64,000 bases of DNA from an uncultured Hyphomicrobiales bacterium (GCA_903930435.1 CAIYYN010000059.1:40843-104842), one strand, 5' to 3'; positions 8,537-18,542 are shown, counted from the first letter of the stretch. The notes: generated by a model not told the origin, from the sequence alone. Program-made: numbers and translations.

Positions 8537-11053
8537 ATGCCAATCGTGCCCACTCCTGAGAACGAAAGCGCGCGCCTAGCGGCGCTTCACAAACTTGAGA
8601 TCCTGGATACGGCACCCGAAATCGAATTCGACGCCCTGGCCAAGGCAGCATCGCTGGTGTTTGGAGCGCCTATTTCTCTGATTGCATTGCTTGATTCCGA
8701 ACGCCTCTGGTTCAAGGCGAACGTGGGCCTTGAAGGTGTCTCAGAGATCTCAAGGGACAATGCCCTTTGCGCCTATACAATCATGAGCGACGAGGGCCTT
8801 GTCGTACCCGATACAAAACTTGATCCACGGTTCAGCGAAAACCCTCTGGTGACAGGTGCGCCGGATATCCGGTTTTATGCGGGTGCGCCGATCAAGGTGA
8901 GTGAGGGGTATCGACTCGGCACCATTTGCGTCATCGATACGGTCCCGCGACAGATAACCGAACAGCAAGAGGAGATCCTCGGCTGCCTGGCACAGGCGGT
9001 CGCAACGGCCCTCGAAGGACGACGCGCACATCTGGCGCAACAGCGTATTTTGGCTGAATACCAGCGAAGCGAAGCAAAATTCCGGACCTTTTTCGAAGGC
9101 TCACCCGTTGGCGAATTTTATACTGACCCAAGCGGCACGACGCTGTTAGCAAATGAACGGTATTACTCGATCTATGGGATCGAACCGGGCAGTGACTTGA
9201 GGGATATCTGGGCCTCGCTCATTCATCCGGAGGATCGTGATGCCACTTTCGAGGCTCGACGCATAGCGATGGAGCAGCGGATTGAATCCTCGGCGCACTA
9301 CAGGATCATCCGACGTGATGGCGACTTGCGATACCTCAGCGTACGTCGGCGGCCGATCTTTGGTCAGGACGGGACCTTCATGGGCTACATGGGTTCCGTT
9401 GATGATACGACCGAGCGGGCGCTGCTTGAACGCTCGCTGCATGATGTCGAGGAACGCTGGAGTTTTGCACTCGATAATTCCGGTCAGGGCGTTTGGGACC
9501 TGAACGGTGAAACCGGGCTGACATTTTATTCCCCATCCTGGAGCGTAATCTTTGGCTATGAACCGCATGAGCAACGGCTCGCCGCCGATGCCTGGCTGTC
9601 CATGGTCCATCCAGACGATCTGGAACGCGTGATCAAGGCCGATCAGGAACACATCGCCGGGCAGACGGAAATCTTCGACGTCGAATTCCGGATGCGGCAT
9701 CGGGATGGTCGCTGGCTCTGGATCCATGATCGCGGCAAGGTCGTGCGGCGGGGGCCAGATGGCAAGGTCCTGCGGATGATCGGCACCCACACCGACATCA
9801 CCCAACGCAAGGCGATCGAAGAAGAGCTTTTGCAGGCGAAGATCAAGGCTGAAGCCGGTTCCAGGTCCAAATCGGACTTCCTGGCCAATATGAGCCACGA
9901 ACTGCGCACGCCCTTGACCGGGATCATCGGTGCCGCCGAATTACTGCTCAGTGACGACAACAATGGCCTGAATGCCTCGCTCAGGTCCATCCTCGAATTG
10001 CAACGCGATGCCGGGCGTTCTCTTCTCGCTATCGTCAATGACGTGCTGGACTTCTCCAAGATGGAAGCCGGTCAGGTCGCCATCGAAGCCGCACCATTTT
10101 CGCTGCTGGGTCTTGCTCATTCCTGCATTCAGCTGGTCGAGGAACAGGCCCGCAAGAAGGGCATAGCCTTGCGCTCGACCGTCGATAGCCGCGTCCCGCA
10201 TGAAGTCATCGGCGATGCAACCCGTATCCGGCAGGTGCTGCTGAATCTCCTGACCAATGCCATCAAGTTTACGTCCGCTCAGGGCTCCATTGAACTGAAA
10301 ATCGACGTTGATCGGGCCGGTCTTATACGCTTCTCCGTCTCCGATACCGGGATCGGGATCGGGCCAGAGAACCTTGACCGACTATTCAACCGCTTCAGTC
10401 AGGGAGATTCATCGACAACGCGACGCTATGGTGGCACCGGGCTGGGGCTGGCTATTTCAAAGCACCTTGTCGAACTGATGAAGGGCCAGATCAGCGTCGC
10501 GTCCATGGTTGGCAAGGGGTCCACGTTCCGCGTCTCGTTACCGCTCGATCCGGTTACGACGCCGGTTTCTGACGCAACGGGCACAGCCCCGTTCAAGGTC
10601 TCTGTGCCTTCCGAGACATACCGGATCCTCCTTGCCGAGGATAATCCGATGAACAAGCAACTGATCATGCGCATGATCGAAAAGGCGGGTCATGCGGTCG
10701 TGGCGGTTGAGGACGGTGCGCAGGCAGTGGACGCCCTGTTCACCTCCGGCGAGACCTTCGATCTGGTTTTGATGGATATCCAGATGCCTGTTATGGACGG
10801 GCTTCAGGCGACCCGCGAAATACGCCAACGGCTGAATGGCCAGGCGTTGCCAATCATCGCCCTGACCGCGAACGCCTTTCCCGAGGAGATCGAGCGCTGC
10901 TTCGAAGCGGGTATGGATGTGCATCTCAAGAAGCCGATCGACTGGCCGCTCCTCTTTGCCACCATTGAACGCGAAATTCTGAGTGCCCGAAAACGCAGTG
11001 GTCACCCCGGACGGGCTTCCGATGGTCCGACTGGCCACAAAAACATGCCTTGA
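8537..11053 (+). CDS. hybrid histidine kinase GAF-PAS-PAS-HisKA-HATPase-REC
   Basis: Cytosolic multi-sensor hybrid kinase of 838 residues with no membrane segments. Order: GAF domain (about 20-165, containing SEISRDNALCAYTIMSDEGL), two PAS/PAC units (about 180-300 and 310-435, with FRMRHRDGRWLWIHDRG in the second), dimerisation domain with His454 in FLANMSHELRTPL, ATPase domain ([25 protein letters not shown]) at about 560-675, and a receiver with Asp747 in LVLMDIQMPVMDG and Lys in HLKKPIDW. There is no HPt domain or DNA-binding output, so phosphate must leave through a separate HPt or stay as an internal switch. It is followed by a single-domain response regulator and a second hybrid kinase. 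The signal is unknown; GAF and PAS could bind small ligands or cofactors. Confidence 0.92.
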   Translation: MPIVPTPENESARLAALHKLEILDTAPEIEFDALAKAASLVFGAPISLIALLDSERLWFKANVGLEGVSEISRDNALCAYTIMSDEGLVVPDTKLDPRFSENPLVTGAPDIRFYAGAPIKVSEGYRLGTICVIDTVPRQITEQQEEILGCLAQAVATALEGRRAHLAQQRILAEYQRSEAKFRTFFEGSPVGEFYTDPSGTTLLANERYYSIYGIEPGSDLRDIWASLIHPEDRDATFEARRIAMEQRIESSAHYRIIRRDGDLRYLSVRRRPIFGQDGTFMGYMGSVDDTTERALLERSLHDVEERWSFALDNSGQGVWDLNGETGLTFYSPSWSVIFGYEPHEQRLAADAWLSMVHPDDLERVIKADQEHIAGQTEIFDVEFRMRHRDGRWLWIHDRGKVVRRGPDGKVLRMIGTHTDITQRKAIEEELLQAKIKAEAGSRSKSDFLANMSHELRTPLTGIIGAAELLLSDDNNGLNASLRSILELQRDAGRSLLAIVNDVLDFSKMEAGQVAIEAAPFSLLGLAHSCIQLVEEQARKKGIALRSTVDSRVPHEVIGDATRIRQVLLNLLTNAIKFTSAQGSIELKIDVDRAGLIRFSVSDTGIGIGPENLDRLFNRFSQGDSSTTRRYGGTGLGLAISKHLVELMKGQISVASMVGKGSTFRVSLPLDPVTTPVSDATGTAPFKVSVPSETYRILLAEDNPMNKQLIMRMIEKAGHAVVAVEDGAQAVDALFTSGETFDLVLMDIQMPVMDGLQATREIRQRLNGQALPIIALTANAFPEEIERCFEAGMDVHLKKPIDWPLLFATIEREILSARKRSGHPGRASDGPTGHKNMP

Positions 11054-11388
11054 TTGTATTTTTCAAAAATTCACCTCGCATGGCCTGATGTCATCAAGCG
11101 CATCGCATGCGTATTCAAGTTATCGAACACATAAATGTCTTCCCGCGTCTTTCCGTCGCACATCACATATGAACAGAGGATCACGGTATGGGTTGATTTT
11201 TAACCAATCTTTTATCCTGTATTATGTTACTATTGGCCACGATTTAAGATCAATCATCACGAAGAGCAAAACGTCTGATTGAATGAAAATGAATTACGTC
11301 AACCAACTTTCGTTGTGTACTCTTGCAGGCCGAATGTAAGCATGATCTGTCTTCTGTCAGCGACTGAGATCGAACCGGAGTTACCATA
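11054..11388. other. intergenic region, no gene seen
   Basis: 335 bases between hybrid kinase 1 and the response regulator. An AT-rich part at 11190-11290 could hold a promoter for the regulator. No supported coding frame. Confidence 0.35.
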
Positions 11389-11898
11389 ATGCTCATTCGA
11401 TATTTGCCGAACGCCTTTCCACGCGAAAGCAAAAATCAGCCCGCGATCTCGGCCAAGGTTCAACTCCTGTATCCCGATTCCGCTGGAACCGACGTCATAC
11501 CGGATAACGACCAGCAACCGACGCTCGCCAAGACAAAGGACGTACTGATCCTGGAAGATGATGCCTTGATGGCGCAGATCCTGATGCACCACCTGCGCGA
11601 TCTCGGATATTCAACCTTCCGGATCGTATCCAACTCGGAAGAGGCCATCAGCCAGGCTTTTCGGATCGCGCCCGATCTCGTGATTGCCGACATCCGGCTC
11701 GGTCCCTCAGGTGAAGACGGAACAATAGCTGCGCAGTTGATCCACGCCCAACTCGCCGTGCCCTTGGTGTTCGTATCCGTTGAACCGCACCTGGCCGCGC
11801 ATTACAAAATGGCACCCGCGCTCGACAAGGCATTACTCAATCGTGTGACCTTGGCCGAAGCGATCAGCAAGGCCAAGAATATGTGGATCCTGAACTGA
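11389..11898 (+). CDS. single-domain response regulator
   Basis: A 169-residue protein with a ~45-residue N-terminal extension and one receiver domain and no output domain. The domain shows the acidic pair ILEDDALM, the phospho-acceptor Asp101 in LVIADIRLGPSGEDG, a Ser in VPLVFVSVEP in place of the more usual Thr, and Lys in APALDKALL. The start has GGAG eight bases upstream. Being placed between two hybrid kinases lacking HPt domains, it may act as a phosphate sink or relay, or bind a partner protein directly. This is inference; nothing in the sequence proves pairing. Confidence 0.88.
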   Translation: MLIRYLPNAFPRESKNQPAISAKVQLLYPDSAGTDVIPDNDQQPTLAKTKDVLILEDDALMAQILMHHLRDLGYSTFRIVSNSEEAISQAFRIAPDLVIADIRLGPSGEDGTIAAQLIHAQLAVPLVFVSVEPHLAAHYKMAPALDKALLNRVTLAEAISKAKNMWILN

Positions 11899-12012
11899 TC
11901 ACGACCTAACCGATCAGATGCTGCTATCTACCTGGACTGAAATCCCGACATGTTGGCATCTGACAGGGATTTGCAGCGCCTGATCGCGAGTGCCCGGTAG
12001 CAGCGAACACAC
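11899..12012. other. intergenic region downstream of the response regulator
   Basis: No gene seen. Part of a ~420-base gap before hybrid kinase 2; the rest contains a possible small minus-strand gene (12013-12108) and an AT-rich promoter-like zone (12120-12200). Confidence 0.3.
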
Positions 12013-12108
12013 CTAAAACTCTGACGGAAGATCATAATCGTCGAGATCCGCAAGTAAACTCGCGACCGTTGCTTCGGGAGTCCGATCAGCCTGCTTCGAC
12101 CTGGCCAC
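12013..12108 (-). CDS. possible 31-residue small protein
   Basis: A minus-strand frame of 31 codons starting with GTG and reading VARSKQADRTPEATVASLLA then an acidic end (DLDDYDLPSEF). An AAGGA site sits five nucleotides upstream of the GTG, and the upstream sequence is very AT-rich, like a promoter. The third codon positions look GC-rich as in neighbouring real genes. No known family recognised; may be a genuine small protein or a remnant of a longer gene. Confidence 0.35.
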   Translation of the reverse strand: MARSKQADRTPEATVASLLADLDDYDLPSEF

Positions 12109-12317
12109 TAAAGTCCTTTACGTATATCCAACAATAATAAAATCAAATATTCTATAAATATTCAATTTGTAGAATAGAGATAGACATGAATTTTTAACCT
12201 AGAATTCAGCGCAGCTCACGACGGAATAGCCAAAGGGTGCGCTGTAAACCCAAAAACAATTATTGTCGGCGCATGACAGGTGCTTGATCACGAGACTTGA
12301 GCATCTGGAGGGTTGGG

Positions 12318-14897
12318 GTGCAGCATTCGGAAAACCTGAGAGGCAAGCTCCTGCGAGCCTCGTTTTCAATTGCACTGTTCCTTCTGGGAACCCTGATCTC
12401 TGGTGTGCTTTTCTTTCAATTGAAGCACTATGCGGAAGAGAATGCGCGCGCGAATTTTAATCGTTCCGCTCAGGAACGCCTCTCCATCATCGAAACCAAC
12501 ATCACGCTGACCCTTGATAATCTTGTTGCGTCCAGTGCCTTCTTCGATGCATCGCGCCAGATTGATCGGGCTGATTTCCGATCGCTGGTCGCCCCCATCA
12601 TCGGTCGCAACCCGGCGATCCAGGCGATGGAATGGATCCCTCGTGTCACGAACGAAGCGCTGTCACGTTATGAGCAAGAGGCACATGATGATGGCCTTTC
12701 AACTTTCCGGATATCGGAACGTGCCAATGGCCAGATGGTGCCCGTCGCCCAACGCCCCGCCTATTTTCCGGTTTTCTACGTCGAGCCGATGCGGGGAAAT
12801 GAAAAGGCTGTCGGCTTTGACCTGGCATCGGACCAGACCCGGCGTCAGGCACTTGAAGCAGCAGCAGCCTCCGGACGACTGGTGGCAACCACCCGCATCG
12901 TACTGGTTCAGGAAACCGGAGACCAATATGGGTTTCTGGTCTTTCGGGCGGTCTATGACAAGAACGCTGATCTGACATCGCCCGAGGCGCGGACCAAGGC
13001 GCTGCGTGGCTTTAATCTGGGTGTATTTCGCGTCGGTGACATCGTCGAAAAGGCGGGCAAGGGCGTTTCCCTGCACGACGCCTCCAGCCTGAGCGTCGCA
13101 ATTTTTGATCGGGATGCCAAACCGGGCGAGCGCCTGCTTTATCCCAAGCCCATCAAGGCCGACGCAGCCGACGATCTAGGCGCTGCCTACATGCAGTCGC
13201 GTTCCATCACGGTGGCAGGTCGGAACTGGGAAATTGTCGCCTATCGACCGACCGCCCTGCCGTTGCCCCTTGAGGTCTGGTGGGTCCCGCTACTCGGTAT
13301 CCTGCCCTCGGCCTTGCTGGCATTGCTTCTCCAGCAGACATTCCGCCGTCGGGAACTGATGGCCGAAAAACGGGCAGCGGAGGCGGCCTATCAGGCAAAG
13401 TCCCAGTTCATGGCGACCATGAGCCACGAAATCCGCACACCGATGAATGGGATCATCGGCATGACCAGCCTGTTGCTGGACACAGAGCAGACCTCCGAAC
13501 AGCGGCATTTTGCGAATACAATCCGCGTGTCAGCCGAGTCCCTGCTGACCGTGATCAACGATATCCTCGATGTCTCGAAACTGGAAGCGGGCGCGCTTGC
13601 GCTCGAAGAAGCTCCGTTCGGCATTCTGTCCTGCGTTGAAGGCGTGGTTGATCTTCTGATGCCACGCACACGAGGTCTGGATCTCGCGCTGACCTATGAC
13701 GTCGTCGAAACGGCGCAGGGGATGTATCTGGGTGACAGCGGTCGTCTGCGACAGATCCTCCTCAATCTCACCGGTAATGCGATCAAGTTCACCGAACGCG
13801 GTTCGGTCACCCTCAAGGTCGAAGGCGAAGACCTTGGGGATGGTCGAACGACGCTGCGTTTTGCCGTGACCGATACGGGGATCGGCATTCCTGAAGAGGC
13901 CCGGGATCGCCTGTTCAAGATGTTCTCGCAAGCCGACGCCTCCACGTCTCGCCGCTATGGCGGAACCGGCCTTGGTCTGGCCATCAGCAAACGGCTGGTG
14001 GAGCAGATGAACGGTGAAATCGATTTTGACAGCGTTGTCGGGCAAGGCAGCACCTTCCGCTTCTCGATCACCCTTGCCCGGACAGCGAATATTGAGGGCC
14101 GCGTGGCCACGCCGACAGCGCTGGCAGGCTGTCGGGTCCTTGTCGTGGACGACGAGGCTGTCAATCGGGACATGCTTCGGCGCCGGATTGCGAACTGGGG
14201 TGCCGACGTCACCGATGTGGCAAATGCGACCTCTGCCCTCGAAGCTGTCAAGGCTGCGTTCGACCGGGGACAGCCATTCGATGTCGTGATTGCCGATCAT
14301 CATATGCAGCCGATCAGCGGACTGGAGCTGGGCGCACAGTTGAAAGCTGATCCAAGGGCCCGCCAACTGACCTTCATCCTGGCCAGTTCCGATGCGATCG
14401 ATCATGGCGTTCCTCTCACGAACGTCATTCCCGGCGGTCTGGTGCTCATGAAACCGCTGCAAGAACGCTCCCTCTTCGACAGCCTGATGTCGCGTGCGCC
14501 AGATCGCGAAAACGGTACTCCGCTCAAATCGTCTGCCGCTCCGACGTTGGCCGCAGTATCACTCCGGGTTCTGGTGGCTGAGGACAATGCCACGAACCAG
14601 CGCGTGATGGCGGGCCTCCTGAAAAATCGGGGCCACCGCGTCGATATTGCCAACGACGGCATCGAGGCAGTGGCCATGGTGACCATGAATGAGTATGACC
14701 TTGTGCTGATGGACATGCAGATGCCGAATATGGACGGGCTTGAAGCCTGTCGCGTCATTCGCGGCCTGAAATCGCCCGGCAAATCGTCGGTCCCCGTCAT
14801 TGCCGTTACTGCGAACGCCTTCGAAAGCGATCGCGACGCCTGCACCGCGGCAGGCATGAATGATTTTCTGACAAAACCGATCAGTCGGTCCGCCTAG
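12318..14897 (+). CDS. CHASE-domain hybrid histidine kinase, C-terminally truncated
   Basis: Membrane-bound hybrid kinase, 859 residues. A first membrane helix (about 18-38), a periplasmic CHASE domain (about 75-285, including AMEWIPRV and YFPVFYVEP), a second membrane helix (about 315-335, [18 protein letters not shown]), HisKA with His370 in [12 protein letters not shown], ATPase domain ([19 protein letters not shown]), then two receivers with Asp660 (VVIADHHM) and Asp799 ([13 protein letters not shown]). I choose GTG 12318 because GGAGGG lies five bases upstream. Translation stops at TAG 14895-14897 right after the receiver Lys loop ([10 protein letters not shown]). The next in-frame codons read AKMLEKWG and continue to a TGA at 14961, exactly the helix expected to close a receiver, so the stop looks like a point mutation removing ~21 residues. 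Confidence 0.9.
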   Translation: MQHSENLRGKLLRASFSIALFLLGTLISGVLFFQLKHYAEENARANFNRSAQERLSIIETNITLTLDNLVASSAFFDASRQIDRADFRSLVAPIIGRNPAIQAMEWIPRVTNEALSRYEQEAHDDGLSTFRISERANGQMVPVAQRPAYFPVFYVEPMRGNEKAVGFDLASDQTRRQALEAAAASGRLVATTRIVLVQETGDQYGFLVFRAVYDKNADLTSPEARTKALRGFNLGVFRVGDIVEKAGKGVSLHDASSLSVAIFDRDAKPGERLLYPKPIKADAADDLGAAYMQSRSITVAGRNWEIVAYRPTALPLPLEVWWVPLLGILPSALLALLLQQTFRRRELMAEKRAAEAAYQAKSQFMATMSHEIRTPMNGIIGMTSLLLDTEQTSEQRHFANTIRVSAESLLTVINDILDVSKLEAGALALEEAPFGILSCVEGVVDLLMPRTRGLDLALTYDVVETAQGMYLGDSGRLRQILLNLTGNAIKFTERGSVTLKVEGEDLGDGRTTLRFAVTDTGIGIPEEARDRLFKMFSQADASTSRRYGGTGLGLAISKRLVEQMNGEIDFDSVVGQGSTFRFSITLARTANIEGRVATPTALAGCRVLVVDDEAVNRDMLRRRIANWGADVTDVANATSALEAVKAAFDRGQPFDVVIADHHMQPISGLELGAQLKADPRARQLTFILASSDAIDHGVPLTNVIPGGLVLMKPLQERSLFDSLMSRAPDRENGTPLKSSAAPTLAAVSLRVLVAEDNATNQRVMAGLLKNRGHRVDIANDGIEAVAMVTMNEYDLVLMDMQMPNMDGLEACRVIRGLKSPGKSSVPVIAVTANAFESDRDACTAAGMNDFLTKPISRSA

Positions 14898-15157
14898 GCC
14901 AAAATGCTGGAAAAATGGGGACCTGCCGATAACGCTCCGGTTCCCCTGCGCGCGGTGAAATGAGGCGACAGCAGAGCGGTGGCGCAGGCGAAGGGAATAA
15001 GCCCTCAGTCCATGCCTGCGCGTTGACATAGGGATTCACTTGAATTCTTAGATATCTTTGCATTCAACAAGGGCACGTGCCTCCATGCGTCCATAACGCT
15101 TCGATGCGGGACGATTGGAATACAAAAAACGTCTACGAAAATGATTCGGGGAAGATT

Positions 15158-15234
15158 TGGTCGGAGCAGCAAGATTCGAACTTGCGACCCCCGGACCCCG
15201 AGACCGGTGCGCTACCAGACTGCGCTATGCTCCG
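15158..15234 (-). tRNA. tRNA-Pro (anticodon CGG)
   Basis: Read on the minus strand, a 7-bp acceptor stem (CGGAGCA with TGCTCCG), a D-arm (GCGCAGTCTGGTAGCGC), an anticodon arm with loop CTCGGGG giving anticodon CGG, and a T-arm containing GTTCGAATC. Discriminator A and an encoded CCA (15158-15160) follow. The position 31-39 pair at the top of the anticodon stem is a U-U mismatch. Longer open frames across this locus are shadows. Confidence 0.95.
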
Positions 15235-15584
15235 ACGCTTTCGCCATACCCGGACGGGGACCGAGCTGGAAGACTGCAAAACTTGGCGTCAATTCAAGAC
15301 TTTAGCAAACGATCCCGATATCATCTTATTCAAGATGCGAGCGTCCGCAGCACCAAGCTCCGTGTCTGTGGCGAGGCTTATAGCGGCCAAGCGGCTGGCC
15401 TGCAAGGGGCGATGTCGCGTTTCTGGTCTCACAGGTGGTGATAAGGTTAGTCTTCGGCGCAGAATTCGGGCCGATGATAGGGTACGCACGCCTCACACTG
15501 CGTGCTTGGTCGTTTCAAGATGCAATATGCGGATCAGGCCTTTGTCGTGCTTGATCCCGACCGCAATTTCGGCGACGAAGGCGT
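15235..15584. other. intergenic region between tRNA-Pro and meaB-like gene
   Basis: 350 bases, including the tRNA promoter on the minus strand (a TTGACG element at 15287-15292) and the leader of the GTPase. A 22-codon plus-strand frame (15520-15588) overlaps the GTPase start by ATGA but lacks an RBS, so I do not call it. Confidence 0.35.
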
Positions 15585-16613
15585 ATGACAGGAACGCCGA
15601 ACCCAACCGCCTTCTCCGAGACCGCCCAAGGCGCACGCGATATGCCGCTGCCTGATCTGGCGGCGCGCATCCGGGCCGGTGACAGGGCGATGCTGGCGCG
15701 AGCGATCACGCTGGTGGAATCGCGCAAGGCACAAGATCGTGCCAAGGCGCACCAACTCGTACAGGCCCTGTTGCCTGAGACTGGCAGGGCATTGCGGGTC
15801 GGGATCACAGGCGTTCCGGGCGTCGGTAAATCGACGACCATCGACCAGCTCGGCACCAATCTGACTGCCCTCGGCCATAAGGTCGCTGTACTCGCGGTGG
15901 ACCCATCCTCGACCCGGTCCGGCGGCTCGATCCTGGGTGACAAGACGCGCATGGCGCGGCTCGCGGTCGACAGAAACGCCTATGTCCGCCCGTCGCCGTC
16001 ATCCGGAACACTTGGCGGCGTGGCGGCGAAGACGCGTGAAACGATGCTGCTCTGTGAAGCGGCCGGCTTTGACGTGATCCTCGTTGAAACCGTCGGCGTC
16101 GGTCAGTCCGAAACAACGGTGGCCGGAATGGTCGATTTCTTCCTCGTCCTGATGCTGCCGGGCGCGGGCGATGAGCTGCAGGGGATCAAGAAAGGCGTGC
16201 TCGAGGTCGCGGATCTCATCGCCGTCAACAAATCCGATGGCGATAATCGCACCCGCGCCCGTCAGGCAGCGTCAGACTACCGCCACGCGCTGCACATCAT
16301 GGCGCCGAAAAGCCCGAACTGGTCGCCGCCTGTCCTTTTGATCTCAGGCTTGGCCAATGAGGGGCTGGACGCCATGTGGGCCGAGGTCGTGCGCCATCGC
16401 GACACGTTGACCCGGACCGGGGAGTTCGTTGCCCGACGCCGCGATCAGCAAGTCCAATGGATGTGGGCCATGCTGGAAGAGCGACTGATGCTGTCGCTGA
16501 AGACCAATCCGGCGATCAAGAACCGGCTTCTGGCGCTCGAAGCCGGTGTTGCTGCCGGCGACGTGGCGGCGAGCCTCGCGGTTGAGGAAATCGCCGCCGT
16601 TCTCGGGATATGA
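15585..16613 (+). CDS. meaB: MeaB/ArgK-type GTPase, acyl-CoA mutase chaperone
   Basis: G3E-family GTPase that gates cofactor loading and protects B12-dependent acyl-CoA mutases (methylmalonyl- or ethylmalonyl-CoA mutase). The P-loop GVPGVGKST is near residue 73, followed by LAVDPSSTRSGGSILGDKTRM, the switch segment VETVGVGQSETTV and the base-recognition motif NKSD. Length 342 is normal for MeaB. No mutase gene adjoins it. A second member of the family lies at 32466, so the two may serve different mutases. The gene begins right of tRNA-Pro and converges with the SDR gene, with four bases between stops. Confidence 0.9.
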   Translation: MTGTPNPTAFSETAQGARDMPLPDLAARIRAGDRAMLARAITLVESRKAQDRAKAHQLVQALLPETGRALRVGITGVPGVGKSTTIDQLGTNLTALGHKVAVLAVDPSSTRSGGSILGDKTRMARLAVDRNAYVRPSPSSGTLGGVAAKTRETMLLCEAAGFDVILVETVGVGQSETTVAGMVDFFLVLMLPGAGDELQGIKKGVLEVADLIAVNKSDGDNRTRARQAASDYRHALHIMAPKSPNWSPPVLLISGLANEGLDAMWAEVVRHRDTLTRTGEFVARRRDQQVQWMWAMLEERLMLSLKTNPAIKNRLLALEAGVAAGDVAASLAVEEIAAVLGI

Positions 16614-16617
16614 TCGT

Positions 16618-17322
16618 TCAGACCGACCGCGTGATGCCGCCGTCAACCCGGATGTTCTGACCCGTGATATAGCCCGCGCCCGGCGACGCAAGGAACGCGA
16701 TGGTCGCCGCGATCTCGTCGCTCGTGCCATAGCGTTGCATCGGCACGCTCTGACGACGTTCGTCCGTCGCGGGCAGACTGTCGATCCAGCCCGGCAACAC
16801 GTTGTTCATGCGCACATTTTGCGCTGCGTATTGATCGGCGAAAATCTTCGTGTAGGAGGCGAGGCCAGCGCGGAAGACGGCCGATGTCGGGAACATCGGG
16901 CTCGGCTCAAACGCCCAGGCGGTCGAAATATTGATGATTGCGCCAGCCTTCTGGTTGATCATGATCGGCGCGACGAGACGAGTCGGGCGGATGACGTTCA
17001 TCAGATAGACGTCCATGCCCGTATGCCACTGCTCATCTGTGATCTCAAGGATCGGCGCGCGCGGGCCATGTCCGGCGCTGTTGACGAGCACGTCGACCCG
17101 GCCCCAACGCTCCATCGTCTGATCGACGAGCCGCTTCAGGTCGTCAGCTGACTGGTTTGAGCCGGTCACGCCAAGTCCACCCAGTTCGCTGGCCAAGGCC
17201 TCGCCCTTGCCGGATGAGGACAGGATAGCGACCTTGAAACCATCTGCCGCCAGCCGCTTTGCTGCCGCTGCGCCCATGCCGCTGCCACCAGCCGTGACGA
17301 CTGCAACCCGAATATCAGACAT
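16618..17322 (-). CDS. SDR-family oxidoreductase lacking the Tyr-x3-Lys motif
   Basis: Rossmann-fold protein of the short-chain dehydrogenase superfamily, 234 residues. The nucleotide-binding TAGGSGMGAAAAKRL motif at the N-terminus, DVLVNSAG near residue 80, and the C-terminal YITGQNIRVDGG are canonical. Where the catalytic Tyr-x-x-x-Lys should lie, the sequence reads PTSAVFRAGLASYTK, so Tyr and Lys appear replaced by Ser and Arg, while the upstream catalytic Ser region (INISTAWAF) is kept. It may be a divergent SDR with changed chemistry or a non-catalytic NAD(P)-binding protein. Start 17322 (MSDIRVAV) follows GGGAGAAAGC; it is 20 nt downstream of the asparaginase stop, so the two are probably one operon. 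Confidence 0.85.
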   Translation of the reverse strand: MSDIRVAVVTAGGSGMGAAAAKRLAADGFKVAILSSSGKGEALASELGGLGVTGSNQSADDLKRLVDQTMERWGRVDVLVNSAGHGPRAPILEITDEQWHTGMDVYLMNVIRPTRLVAPIMINQKAGAIINISTAWAFEPSPMFPTSAVFRAGLASYTKIFADQYAAQNVRMNNVLPGWIDSLPATDERRQSVPMQRYGTSDEIAATIAFLASPGAGYITGQNIRVDGGITRSV

Positions 17323-17342
17323 GCTGCTTTCTCCCTTATTCA

Positions 17343-18350
17343 TTATGCCAGCAAATCTGCCGCTGGCCTGAGACCACCGACCCTGATGCCGTTCCAGTTG
17401 GTCAAATCCGGCTCGATGAACCTCATCATTGAGGGATCGCCGTTCAGCTTCAAAAGCCGGGCGACGACGGCAGCCATGGCGACTTCCGCCGCCCGCGATG
17501 CGCCATCATCACATTTGAGAGCGATGCCTAGCCCAAGTTCCGGGATCGCGCCACAGAATACGCCCTCGGCCCCCGTTTTCACGAAGACCCGTGCGCCCAA
17601 AGCCGCCACGAAGTCGGTGCAGAAGCGGCCGGTGCCCGCCACCATGAATGGCTCCGCAGCAACAGCCGCGAACAGGCGCTCGGCGGCTGCTGCGCGGGCT
17701 GGTGCCAGATGTGCACCCGTTGCAAGTTTGGCAAAACCCCGCGCTATGTTGTTCAGCGGCATGGCGTAGGTCGGGATCGAACAGCCATCGGTCGCGCAGA
17801 CATCTCCGCCGAGCAGCGATCCGGTGACATCCTCAAGCGCGGCGGTGACCTCGCGCTGCACGAAATGTTCCGGTTGGATGTAGCCTGTGGGATCAACACC
17901 GGCGTGGCAGGCAAGGCAGACAAAGCCCGAATGCTTGCCGGAGCAGTTGTTGTGCAGCGCGGTCGGCTTGAGCGCGCCCGATGTATAAATCGCCCCGATA
18001 TCGCCGGGATTGCGCGGCCAATGGGCACCGCATTCAAGCGTTCCGACAGCCCGACCCGCCTTGGCGAGCATGCTCGCTGCCGCCTCCGTGTGGCGCGTCT
18101 CGCCATTGTGCGATGAGCAGGCCAATGCGAGTTCGGCGTCCGTCAGCCCGTAGGCGTCTGCGGCACCGGATTCGACCAGGGGCAGCGCCTGAATGACCTT
18201 CACCGCCGAGCGCGGAAACGTCGGACGCTCGACCTCGCCCAGCGCCAGGACGACGCCGCCATCAGCATCCATGACGGAAATGGCACCACGATGGCGGCTT
18301 TCGACGTGTGTGCCGCGCAAAACCTCGGCGATCTCGGGATTAATGGTCAT
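17343..18350 (-). CDS. L-asparaginase, Rhizobium etli ReAV type
   Basis: Hydrolyses asparagine to aspartate and ammonia. It belongs to the serine-hydrolase-like asparaginase family (PF06089) unrelated to E. coli AnsA/AnsB. The key residues fall at the ReAV positions as I recall them: Ser48 and Lys51 (FPRSAVKVIQ), Ser80 (ACSSHNGE), then CSGKHSG and the TDGC segment with conserved Cys residues for metal binding. The 335-residue length matches. Start 18350 (MTINPEIAEV) has a GGAGAGGA site upstream; the frame is open further but without support. First gene of a two-gene operon with the SDR, divergent from pyruvate carboxylase. Confidence 0.9.
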   Translation of the reverse strand: MTINPEIAEVLRGTHVESRHRGAISVMDADGGVVLALGEVERPTFPRSAVKVIQALPLVESGAADAYGLTDAELALACSSHNGETRHTEAAASMLAKAGRAVGTLECGAHWPRNPGDIGAIYTSGALKPTALHNNCSGKHSGFVCLACHAGVDPTGYIQPEHFVQREVTAALEDVTGSLLGGDVCATDGCSIPTYAMPLNNIARGFAKLATGAHLAPARAAAAERLFAAVAAEPFMVAGTGRFCTDFVAALGARVFVKTGAEGVFCGAIPELGLGIALKCDDGASRAAEVAMAAVVARLLKLNGDPSMMRFIEPDLTNWNGIRVGGLRPAADLLA

Positions 18351-18542
18351 ATCGATTCCTCTCCGACTTTCGTCTGAGAGATAGCACAGGTCCAGGGACA
18401 CGCGACAGTCGACTGACAATGCGCAAAAATGCCGAAAATTTAATCATATTGCACTGCAATGAAGCGGTCATCCGATTGACAATACCTGTCATGCGCCACA
18501 GCCTTGGGCTGAAATCGCGTCCGACAGAAGGTGTGTCCCCAC

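Noticed and set aside
15520..15588. 22-codon frame overlapping the meaB-like start
   Set aside because: No RBS and too short to judge; may be chance.
15077..15655. Plus-strand frame across the tRNA-Pro locus
   Set aside because: It runs through a complete tRNA on the other strand and overlaps the GTPase start; no homology.
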